Source of the DNA: Comamonas sp. | Lineage (GTDB): Bacteria > Pseudomonadota > Gammaproteobacteria > Burkholderiales > Burkholderiaceae_C | Reading direction: 5' to 3' | Length of the DNA: 5,930 nt | NCBI GenBank assembly: GCA_019236485.1 | Contig: JAFAIY010000391.1 | Location: forward strand, 1-5,930 | In this document: positions 1 through 5,177 of the stretch, piece by piece | How the letters are laid out: each line of letters opens with the position of its first letter | Numbering within the stretch: the first letter of the stretch is position 1 | Notes under the pieces: model-generated | What the model saw: the letters and a program-made list of their open reading frames with translations, nothing else | Database searches by the model: none | What the model was told of the DNA's origin: nothing | Program-made: the position numbers and the translations under genes

Positions 1-866
1 TGCAGCACGCTCATGCTGACCATGGGCTGGGTGCCGCAGAGATAGCGTTGTATGCCCTGGGCCGGATGGTAGTCGGGCACGAACTTGAAGGGCTCGGCAT
101 GGCCGAACCAGCCCGACAGCGGCTGCCAGAAACGGTTGATCAGGCGCGGATGGGCCCAGACAAAGGCCGGCGAGCCGGGGCCGCCGTTCAGGTATTTGTA
201 GCTGCAGCCCACGGCGAAGTCGGCATCGGCGGCCTTGAGGTCCACGGGCACGGCGCCCGCGCTGTGGCACAGGTCCCAGACGCAGAGAATGCCCTGGGCA
301 TGGGCCGCGGCCGTGACGGCCGCCATATCGTGCATGGCGCCCGTGCGGTAGTTCACATGGGTGAGCATGGAGATCGCCACATCGGGCCGCAGCGCGCCCG
401 CGATTTCCTCGGGCTCGAGCAGCACCAGCTCGAGACCGTATTCCTGGCACACGGACTGGGCGATATAGAGGTCGGTGGGGAAATTGCTGCGTTCGCTGAT
501 CAGCTTTTTGCGGCTCGGCGCATCTTCGCGGGCAATGCGCGCGGCGGCGGTGAGCACCTTGTAGAGATTGATGGAGGTGGTGTCGGTGAACACCAGCTCG
601 CCCTGGCCTGCACCTATCCAGGGCGCGAACTGGTTGCCCAGGCGCTCGGGCAGGGTGATCCAGCCGGCCTTGTTCCACGAGGTGATCAGGTCCTGGCCCC
701 ATTCCTGCTGCACCACCTGCGCGGCGCGGGCCGCGGCCGCCTTGGGCTGGGCCCCCAGGGAATTGCCATCCAGATAGATCACGCCTTCGGGCAGCGCAAA
801 GCGCTCGCGCAGCGGGCGCAGCCGGTCCTGGGCGTCCAGCGTCAGGCAGTCTTGCAAGGTAGTCAT
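1..866 (-). CDS. kynU: Kynureninase, 3' end truncated by window edge
   Basis: PLP-dependent fold-type I cytosolic hydrolase that splits L-kynurenine into anthranilate and L-alanine, the last step of the anthranilate branch of tryptophan breakdown. The first 288 codons are present; the family is about 415-420 residues, so roughly 130 are missing. Visible family blocks are YLDGNSLG (31-38), DTTSINLYK (95-103), SNFPTDLY (127-134, with the Phe expected to stack on PLP), WDLCHSAGA (197-205, Asp198 and His201 at the cofactor) and [10 protein letters not shown] (222-231, with Lys224 the Schiff-base lysine). SGWFGH (251-256) and CGTQPM (277-282) follow. These sit three below the Pseudomonas fluorescens enzyme numbering (Lys227). 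Two in-frame ATGs exist, at 872 and 866. The AGAGG at 873-877 abuts the first but is 6 bases from the second, so 866 was chosen. It follows kynB after 72 bases, probably in the same transcript. Confidence 0.97.
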   Translation of the reverse strand, partial: MTTLQDCLTLDAQDRLRPLRERFALPEGVIYLDGNSLGAQPKAAAARAAQVVQQEWGQDLITSWNKAGWITLPERLGNQFAPWIGAGQGELVFTDTTSINLYKVLTAAARIAREDAPSRKKLISERSNFPTDLYIAQSVCQEYGLELVLLEPEEIAGALRPDVAISMLTHVNYRTGAMHDMAAVTAAAHAQGILCVWDLCHSAGAVPVDLKAADADFAVGCSYKYLNGGPGSPAFVWAHPRLINRFWQPLSGWFGHAEPFKFVPDYHPAQGIQRYLCGTQPMVSMSVL

Positions 867-872
867 CGTCAT

Positions 873-877
873 CCTCT
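873..877 (-). promoter_or_regulatory. Ribosome-binding site deciding the kynU start
   Basis: On the minus strand this reads AGAGG. It lies 6 bases before the ATG at 866 but directly touches the in-frame ATG at 872. Normal spacing therefore favours 866 and a protein beginning MTTLQD. Confidence 0.6.
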
Positions 878-880
878 GTG

Positions 881-933
881 GTTTTGATAGCGGCAAGCGC
901 CTATTCTGATTGGGCTTCCCGTCAATTTTTATG
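881..933. repeat. AT-rich intergenic element with hairpin, resembling a Comamonadaceae dispersed repeat
   Basis: This fills most of the 72-base kynB-kynU gap and is much richer in A+T than its surroundings. On the plus strand it starts with TTTTGATAGC, passes through a GCAAGCGC core and ends in CAATTTTTATG. From memory, many Comamonadaceae genomes carry short intergenic repeats with a TTTGATAGC start, a (C/A)AAGCGC core and a T-rich end; this looks like a diverged copy. Directly visible is a small hairpin: ATAGCG (887-892) pairs with CG and CTAT (898-904, one bulged base) around a 5-base loop. It has no U-tail suited to termination on the kynU strand. Family membership rests on recall, not on a search. 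Confidence 0.45.
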
Positions 934-938
934 CAAAT

Positions 939-1571
939 TCAGCCCAGGGCCCGCAGCACCGCGCGGACCGGCGAAGCATCGGCCTCGGTGAGCTTGAGCG
1001 GCAGCGCGATCAGCTCGTAGTCGCCCTCGGCCACCTCATCGAGCACCAGGTTTTCGAGCACGCGCAGATCGCGTTGGCGTATCACCATATGGCTGTCCAG
1101 GGTCTTGCTGCTGGCCGGGTCTATGCTGGCCGTGTCTATGCCGATCAGCTTCACGCCCAGGTCGGCAAGCCTGGCCACCGTTTCGGGCGCGTAGGCGGAG
1201 AGATCCGGGTCCCAGGCGGTGGGCGCTTTCCCGTAGGTGCGCACCAGCACGCGCTCGGGCAGGTCGGCGGTGATCGCGTGTTCGATATGCTGCCACTCGA
1301 TCAGCGGCCCGCAATCTATGGCGTGGATCACGCGGCAGGGGCCGAGAAAGGCCTGCAGATCCACGGCGCCTATGCTGGCACCGGCCGCATCGTAGTGCAG
1401 CGGCGCATCGGCATGGGCGCCCACATGGGGCGAGAGCGTGATCGCACTCACATTCACCGGGCAGCCCGGGCCTATGGTGGCGCACCACTGCTGCGAATAC
1501 GGCGTATCGCCCGGAAACACCGGGGCCTGGGGGTGAATGGCGGGGGAGATATCCCAGATCTGGCGTGGCAT
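939..1571 (-). CDS. kynB: Kynurenine formamidase (arylformamidase)
   Basis: Metal-dependent cytosolic hydrolase of the cyclase-like family that converts N-formyl-L-kynurenine to L-kynurenine and formate. The 210-residue product matches the usual bacterial KynB length of about 210. It begins with RQIWDISP (3-10) and FPGDTP (19-24). It has the metal-binding block [13 protein letters not shown] (48-60), with His49, His53, Asp55 and His59 as expected ligand or catalytic positions, and DSHM (159-162) then LENLVLDEV (172-180) near the C-terminus. Ala52 replaces the Thr of the wider cyclase motif, which I recall as normal in KynB. The ATG at 1571 was chosen over upstream in-frame starts because the conserved N-terminus begins there and a GGAGG precedes it by 10 bases. 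It starts 4 bases after the permease stop. Ile-ATA codons are unusually common (see findings). Confidence 0.97.
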   Translation of the reverse strand: MPRQIWDISPAIHPQAPVFPGDTPYSQQWCATIGPGCPVNVSAITLSPHVGAHADAPLHYDAAGASIGAVDLQAFLGPCRVIHAIDCGPLIEWQHIEHAITADLPERVLVRTYGKAPTAWDPDLSAYAPETVARLADLGVKLIGIDTASIDPASSKTLDSHMVIRQRDLRVLENLVLDEVAEGDYELIALPLKLTEADASPVRAVLRALG

Positions 1572-1575
1572 GGCG

Positions 1576-2943
1576 TCATTTCCTCCGGTACCAGAAAACA
1601 TAGACAAGCACGAGGACGATGAGGAAGGGCACGCCCACGAGCACCGTGGTGTGGAATTCCTTGGTGAACAGCGTGGTGACGATCACGCCAAGCATCAGCA
1701 CCGCGCCCAGCAGCGTGAACAGCGGAAAGCCCCACATGCGGAACTTGAGCTTCTCGCCCGGGTGCTCGCGCAGCCAGCGCGGGCGGAAGAACAGATGGGT
1801 GACGAAGACCATGAACCAGGCAAACATGGCGCCGAACATGGCAATAGACATCATCAGCTCCAGCGACTGTTCGGGCTTGAGCACATTGAAGACCATGGCC
1901 ACGGCCATGCCCAGGCAGGAGACGGCAATTGCGCCCAGCGGTACGCCGCTCTTGCTGAGCCGGCTCAGCGAACGCGGAGCAAAGCCGCCGCGCGAGAGGC
2001 TGAACATCATGCGCGAGGTCACATAGAGCTGGCTGTTCATGGCCGACAGCGAAGCCACCAGCACCACGAAGTTGAGCACGCCGGCAGCGCCCGGAATGCG
2101 CAGGATCTCCATCACCTTCACGAACGGGCTCTTGTCGGTGCCCGCATGGTTCCAGGGCACGATGGCCAGCATGATGGCCAGCGACAGCAGATAGAACAGC
2201 ACCAGGCGCAGCACCGTGGAGCGGAAGGCCGTGGTCACGGCCTGCTGCGGGTTCTCGGCTTCGCCGGCCGCAATCGCGATGGCTTCCAGGCTCAGATAGC
2301 TGAAGATGGCCACGATCACGCCCACCCAGGTGCCCCACCAGCCGTTGGGGAAAAAGCCCCCGCCCACGGTGTAGTTGGCAAAGCCCACGCCCTCGGGGCG
2401 TGCGCCGAACAGCACATAGGCGCCGATCAGGATGAAGGCCACGATGGCCACCACCTTGATCATGGAAAACACATATTCGACCTGGCCGAAAGCCTTGACG
2501 CTGGTGGCGTTCACGGCCGCCAGGCCCAGCGAGAACAGCAGCACCCAGACCCATTGCTCGACGTCGGGGAACCAGTAGCGCATGTACAGGCCCACGGCCG
2601 TGACCTCCATGCCCACGGCCAGCACCACGGCGGCCCAGTAGGCGTAGCGCACCATGAAGCCGGCCAGCGGGCCTATGTAGTGCTCGGCATAGGCGCCGAA
2701 CGAGCCCGAGGTCGGATGGGCCACAGTCATCTCGGCCAGGCAGCCCATGAGCAGCAGGCCTATGAGGGCGCCTATCGCATAGCTGATGAGCACGCTGGGC
2801 CCGGCCACGCCGATCGCGAAGGCGCTGCCCATGAACAGGCCCGTACCTATGGCGCCGCCGATGGCGATCATCGCCATTTGGGCGGAATTGAGCTGCTGGC
2901 GCAGGCCGGTTTCTCGTTGCTGTATGTCTTGGAAGTCGGCCAT
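1576..2943 (-). CDS. APC-superfamily amino-acid permease, probably tryptophan or kynurenine uptake
   Basis: Cytoplasmic-membrane amino-acid importer of the AAT type (AroP, GabP, ProY and CycA relatives). The 455-residue length and about 12 hydrophobic segments fit. The TM1 signature [12 protein letters not shown] is at 29-40, followed by [16 protein letters not shown] (47-62) and the TM2/TM3 region [17 protein letters not shown] (70-86), all typical of the family. The protein ends in a basic WYRRK tail. Substrate cannot be read from sequence. Linkage to kynB and kynU (4-base gap to kynB) points to tryptophan, kynurenine or another aromatic amino acid. I recall the kynBU operon of Pseudomonas aeruginosa also carrying an amino-acid permease gene. 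The ATG at 2943 was chosen because [11 protein letters not shown] precedes TM1 in family style, but no Shine-Dalgarno is seen before it. The frame extends to a TTG at 3027, which would add 28 unconvincing residues. Confidence 0.93.
   Translation of the reverse strand: MADFQDIQQRETGLRQQLNSAQMAMIAIGGAIGTGLFMGSAFAIGVAGPSVLISYAIGALIGLLLMGCLAEMTVAHPTSGSFGAYAEHYIGPLAGFMVRYAYWAAVVLAVGMEVTAVGLYMRYWFPDVEQWVWVLLFSLGLAAVNATSVKAFGQVEYVFSMIKVVAIVAFILIGAYVLFGARPEGVGFANYTVGGGFFPNGWWGTWVGVIVAIFSYLSLEAIAIAAGEAENPQQAVTTAFRSTVLRLVLFYLLSLAIMLAIVPWNHAGTDKSPFVKVMEILRIPGAAGVLNFVVLVASLSAMNSQLYVTSRMMFSLSRGGFAPRSLSRLSKSGVPLGAIAVSCLGMAVAMVFNVLKPEQSLELMMSIAMFGAMFAWFMVFVTHLFFRPRWLREHPGEKLKFRMWGFPLFTLLGAVLMLGVIVTTLFTKEFHTTVLVGVPFLIVLVLVYVFWYRRK
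1582..1586 (-). promoter_or_regulatory. kynB ribosome-binding site inside the permease C-terminal codons
   Basis: On the minus strand this reads GGAGG and overlaps the last Arg-Arg-Lys codons of the permease gene. It lies 10 bases before the kynB ATG and just before the permease TGA at 1576-1578. Ribosomes finishing the permease therefore pass over the kynB start region, an arrangement that suggests translational coupling. Confidence 0.65.
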
Positions 2944-2967
2944 GGTGCGCAGGGAATCGGGGTGAAA

Positions 2968-2996
2968 GCGAAAGCTCCAAGTATCGGCGCTTTCGC
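2968..2996. promoter_or_regulatory. Perfect 8-bp inverted repeat in the permease leader
   Basis: GCGAAAGC (2968-2975) and GCTTTCGC (2989-2996) are exact reverse complements separated by 13 bases. The near arm ends 24 bases before the permease ATG, within the 141-base araC-permease gap. It could be an RNA hairpin in the leader or a dyad operator for a regulator. On the minus strand it is followed by TTTCACCCC rather than a T run, so it is not a standard terminator. No good -35/-10 pair was found beside it. Confidence 0.45.
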
Positions 2997-3084
2997 CGCC
3001 ATGAACCCGGCGCCGCGCAATTGGCAAGACGCGGGCAAGGGCCTAAGCCGGCCGTATTTTCTGCGAGGGAGATGGCGCCGCTGC

Positions 3085-3873
3085 TTAGGGCAGGCTGCCC
3101 CTGGCGTAGCAGCCGGGCGTCAGCGCATGGTGGGCCTTGAAGGCGCGCTGCAGATGCGCCTGGTCGGCAAAACCCATGGCATAGGCGGCTTCGGACAGCG
3201 CGGTGCCCGAGGCCAGCAGGCGGCGCGCGCCGTTGAGGCGCAGATTGAGCCGGTAGCTGCCGGGCGTCATGCCCGTGGCAGCCTTGAAGCGGCGGATGAA
3301 GCGTGTGGCGCTCATGCCGCATTCCTGGGCCAGGGACTGCACGGTGAGGTCCGCATCGGGCTCTGCATGCAGGCGCTGCAAAGCGGCCTGGAGTTCGGCA
3401 CCATCGGCGTGCAAAGGCGCGGCAGCGGGCTCGGCGCAGCGGGCCAGCAGCCGCTCCAGGCCCCGGGCCAACCGCAGCGCCGCGGCAGTGCCGTCGACGG
3501 GGCGGCACAGGGCGTCCACCTGATGTGCAATCTCGGCATCGGCCAGCGTGCGTTGTGCAAAGCGCAGCGCAGCCACGCCCAGGCGTGCATGCAGCCAGTC
3601 GGCATCGACGAACAGCATGCGGTAGGACCAGGGCGCGCCGGGCTCGGGATTGCAGGCATGCCAGGCGCCGGGCTCTATCAGCACCACGCCGCCAGCCGCC
3701 ACGGGCTGCGGCCCATGGGCATGGTGGAACAGGGTGCAGCCCGCGTCGACGATGCCAATCGAATACTCGGCATGCATGTGCAGGCGGAAGCAATGCGGCG
3801 AGGGCGCGCTGTCGCGCAGCTCGGCCCAGGGGGCGGCCGGGTGGCGGTGAAAGCGGTGTGGCGAGGAGGTCAT
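3085..3873 (-). CDS. AraC-family transcriptional regulator with N-terminal cupin sensor
   Basis: Predicted DNA-binding regulator of 262 residues, normal for the two-domain AraC type. The N-terminal half looks like an AraC-binding cupin: HMHAEYSIGIVDAG (32-45) and AAGGVVLIEPGAWHACNP (59-76) match its metal- or ligand-pocket strands. The C-terminal half holds two helix-turn-helix units, LTVQSLAQECGMSATRFIRR (about 176-195) and about 226-248, the latter with the family signature GFADQAHLQRAFKAHHALTP (234-253). It starts 24 bases after the lysE stop with no clear Shine-Dalgarno, so it may be translated from the lysE message. Regulators of this type are often next to LysE-type exporters, so lysE is the most likely target. 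Control of the permease-kynB-kynU unit is possible but unproven. Ligand unknown. Confidence 0.92.
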   Translation of the reverse strand: MTSSPHRFHRHPAAPWAELRDSAPSPHCFRLHMHAEYSIGIVDAGCTLFHHAHGPQPVAAGGVVLIEPGAWHACNPEPGAPWSYRMLFVDADWLHARLGVAALRFAQRTLADAEIAHQVDALCRPVDGTAAALRLARGLERLLARCAEPAAAPLHADGAELQAALQRLHAEPDADLTVQSLAQECGMSATRFIRRFKAATGMTPGSYRLNLRLNGARRLLASGTALSEAAYAMGFADQAHLQRAFKAHHALTPGCYARGSLP

Positions 3874-3897
3874 GGCGTCGGCGGGTTCTGTCGACCA

Positions 3898-4527
3898 TCA
3901 TGCCAGCATGGCCGCCACGCTGGCGACCAGCAGCAGGGCCAGCATCCGGTAGAACCGCCGCTGGCGGCGCGGCGTGTGCAGCCAGCCCGACAGCAGCTGG
4001 CCCAGCAGCGCCCAGCAGCCCACGCCGATCAGGCAGGCCAGCAGCGACATGGTGCAGAACTGCAGCAGCGCCAGGGCCGCGTCGGCCTGCGGCAGCACGA
4101 ACAGGCCGACACCGGCCAGAGCCACCAGCCAGGCCTTGGGATTGAGGGTCTGCACGGCCGCGCCCTGCAGCAAGAGCTGGAGCGTGCGGGCCGAGCCGTT
4201 CTGCTCCTGGTGTTCCTGAGTCGAGGCCTGGTCCGATGGAGTCTCCACGGGCGCATGGGCGAGTTTCCAGGCCAGCCACAGCAGATAGGCGGCGCACAGC
4301 CATTCGGCGGCCGCCGACAGCCGCGGCAGGGATTGCATCAGCCATTGGGCACCCTGGCCCATGGCCCAGACCACGGCCGCATAGCCGGCGCTGGCGCCCA
4401 GCACATAGAAGGCGCAGGCCAGGCGGGTCCTGGCGGCGCCGTGGCGCAGGGCCAGCACGTTGACGGGGCCGGGGGTGATGGCGCCGACGAGGGTGAAGAT
4501 GCCCATGGCGAGCAATGAGGAGGACAT
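3898..4527 (-). CDS. LysE/RhtB-family amino-acid exporter
   Basis: Predicted cytoplasmic-membrane efflux protein of 209 residues, the normal size for LysE/RhtB translocators with about six hydrophobic segments. The N-terminal signature GAITPGPVNVLALRHG (15-30) contains the family PGP, and LNPKAW (128-133) opens the second half. A polar Gln/Glu-rich linker at about 95-113 separates the halves. The family exports amino acids such as lysine, threonine and homoserine; this substrate is unknown. Its place between kynA and kynBU makes tryptophan, kynurenine, formylkynurenine or alanine candidates, by inference only. The start is uncertain: ATG at 4527 gives the usual N-terminus, but no clear ribosome-binding site precedes it. 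In-frame TTG at 4557 and ATG at 4506 are alternatives. It lies 111 bases after the Rid-family gene and 24 bases before araC. Confidence 0.92.
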   Translation of the reverse strand: MSSSLLAMGIFTLVGAITPGPVNVLALRHGAARTRLACAFYVLGASAGYAAVVWAMGQGAQWLMQSLPRLSAAAEWLCAAYLLWLAWKLAHAPVETPSDQASTQEHQEQNGSARTLQLLLQGAAVQTLNPKAWLVALAGVGLFVLPQADAALALLQFCTMSLLACLIGVGCWALLGQLLSGWLHTPRRQRRFYRMLALLLVASVAAMLA

Positions 4528-4638
4528 GAGGATGCGCGCGGACGCGGAGCTGCACAAGGGCTGCAGTCTCGCGCCGCGCGACGGCCCTGTATTGAACGCA
4601 ATTGCGGGGCGCGGGCATGTCCATCCTGCTGGGGCCTG

Positions 4639-5016
4639 CTAGGGCAGCATGGCGTAGGCCACGATCTCCAGCTTCATGCCCGGCACCACCAGCGCGGCCA
4701 CGCCCATGCTGGAGCGGTTGGGGTAGGGGGCATCGAAGAACTCGCGGTACACGGCGTCAATGGCCGGCATGTCGGCCACCTCGGTCATATAGATCAGCAC
4801 CTGGGTCACATCGGCCAGCGTGCCGCCCGCGGCCTGCAGCGCGTTGCGCAGATTGGTAAAGGTCAGGCGTGCCTGCTGTTCTATGCCGCCGATATCGATG
4901 CTGCCGTCAGGCCGCACGGGGCCGTGGGCCGTGAAAAGCATCTGGCCGCTGGCCTTGACGGCCCAGGAGAACGGTTGCTTGAGCGGGGGCAGGCCCACGT
5001 CGATGATTTGTTTCAT
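4639..5016 (-). CDS. Rid-family (YjgF/YER057c/UK114) protein, probable enamine/imine deaminase
   Basis: Small cytosolic trimer-forming family; RidA hydrolyses reactive enamines and imines released by PLP enzymes. The 125-residue length is typical. Visible are QARLTFTNLRNALQAAGG (48-65), the central strand VTQVLIYMTEVADM (70-83), and the C-terminal block NRSSMGVAALVVPGMKLEIVA (100-120). Arg101 and Glu117 match Arg105 and Glu120 of Escherichia coli RidA, so the carboxylate-binding and acidic positions are kept. The TSGQIP-like segment of RidA is replaced by TAHGPV (29-34), so it may be a divergent Rid subfamily with another substrate. ATG 5016 was chosen because AAGGAA (5021-5026) lies 4 bases upstream and MKQIIDVG is a natural start; an upstream extension would translate the repeat element. 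It lies 161 bases after kynA and is probably co-transcribed with it. Some Rid relatives act as 2-aminomuconate deaminases, but no such pathway is visible here. Confidence 0.93.
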   Translation of the reverse strand: MKQIIDVGLPPLKQPFSWAVKASGQMLFTAHGPVRPDGSIDIGGIEQQARLTFTNLRNALQAAGGTLADVTQVLIYMTEVADMPAIDAVYREFFDAPYPNRSSMGVAALVVPGMKLEIVAYAMLP

Positions 5017-5020
5017 GGAT

Positions 5021-5026
5021 TTCCTT
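5021..5026 (-). promoter_or_regulatory. Ribosome-binding site fixing the Rid-family gene start
   Basis: On the minus strand this reads AAGGAA, 4 bases before the ATG at 5016. It argues against using in-frame starts further upstream, up to 5163, whose codons would run through the GC-rich intergenic element. Confidence 0.6.
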
Positions 5027-5038
5027 GTGTCTTGACCA

Positions 5039-5052
5039 CATGCGAAGGCATG
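5039..5052. other. Small hairpin in the Rid-family gene leader
   Basis: CATGC (5039-5043) and GCATG (5048-5052) pair around the 4-base loop GAAG, with two more pairs possible after one bulged base. It lies 23-36 bases upstream of the Rid-family start, just ahead of its ribosome-binding site. A short dyad of this size could occur by chance. No promoter was recognised next to it. Confidence 0.25.
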
Positions 5053-5084
5053 GTGTTCTTGCGTTGGAAACTGGCGCGGCCCAT

Positions 5085-5177
5085 CGGCGGACGCCGAGCA
5101 GGGGCCGTCCCGCAGCGACGGTGTCATCCCCCGCCCGCGCAGCGAGAGCGGGGGAAGCGGCAAAGCCGCTCAGGGGG
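5085..5177. repeat. GC-rich double-hairpin intergenic repeat abutting the kynA stop codon
   Basis: This occupies most of the 161-base kynA-Rid gap; the left boundary is approximate. Two hairpins are visible. CCCCCGC (5128-5134) pairs with GCGGGGG (5148-5154) around 13 bases. AGCGGC (5156-5161) pairs with GCCGCT (5165-5170) around AAA. The flanks GGACGCCGAGC and CAGGGGGT, with a GCAGCGAGAG core, match a dispersed intergenic repeat I recall as very common in Comamonas, Delftia and Acidovorax genomes. It ends exactly at the kynA TGA. It may stabilise the kynA 3' end or lower read-through into the Rid gene, but there is no T-run, so I do not call it a terminator. Confidence 0.65.

Noticed and set aside
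48..887. 279-codon plus-strand frame over kynU
   Set aside because: The opposite strand encodes kynureninase with all active-site motifs; this frame has low-complexity Gly/His/Arg composition.
910..927. Sigma-70 promoter for kynU using TTGACG as -35
   Set aside because: At 16-18 bases spacing the -10 candidates are TAGGCG or AGGCGC, which match TATAAT poorly.
1074..1622. 182-codon plus-strand frame over kynB
   Set aside because: Shadow of kynB with no recognisable domain.
3028..3084. Terminator or promoter between araC and the permease
   Set aside because: Only short GC palindromes (GGCGCC, GCCGGC) are present; no stem with a T tail and no -35/-10 pair with good spacing.
1537..4518. Uninterrupted 993-codon plus-strand frame antisense to the permease, araC and lysE genes
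   Set aside because: It mirrors real genes in high-G+C codon use, has a His/Gln/Gly-rich composition with no domain or membrane pattern, and crosses three genuine gene boundaries.
1472..4624. 1050-codon minus-strand frame overlapping the same genes
   Set aside because: It is out of frame with the clear permease, AraC and LysE products, is Arg/Pro/Ala-rich without motifs, and spans their intergenic gaps; a G+C artefact.
4528..4638. Promoter for lysE in the 111-base gap after the Rid-family gene
   Set aside because: The region has one TTGCGT-like hexamer but no matching -10, and no clear dyad operator.
5128..5170. Rho-independent terminator after kynA
   Set aside because: The stems are strong, but neither hairpin is followed on the minus strand by a T run; the repeat interpretation explains the structure better.
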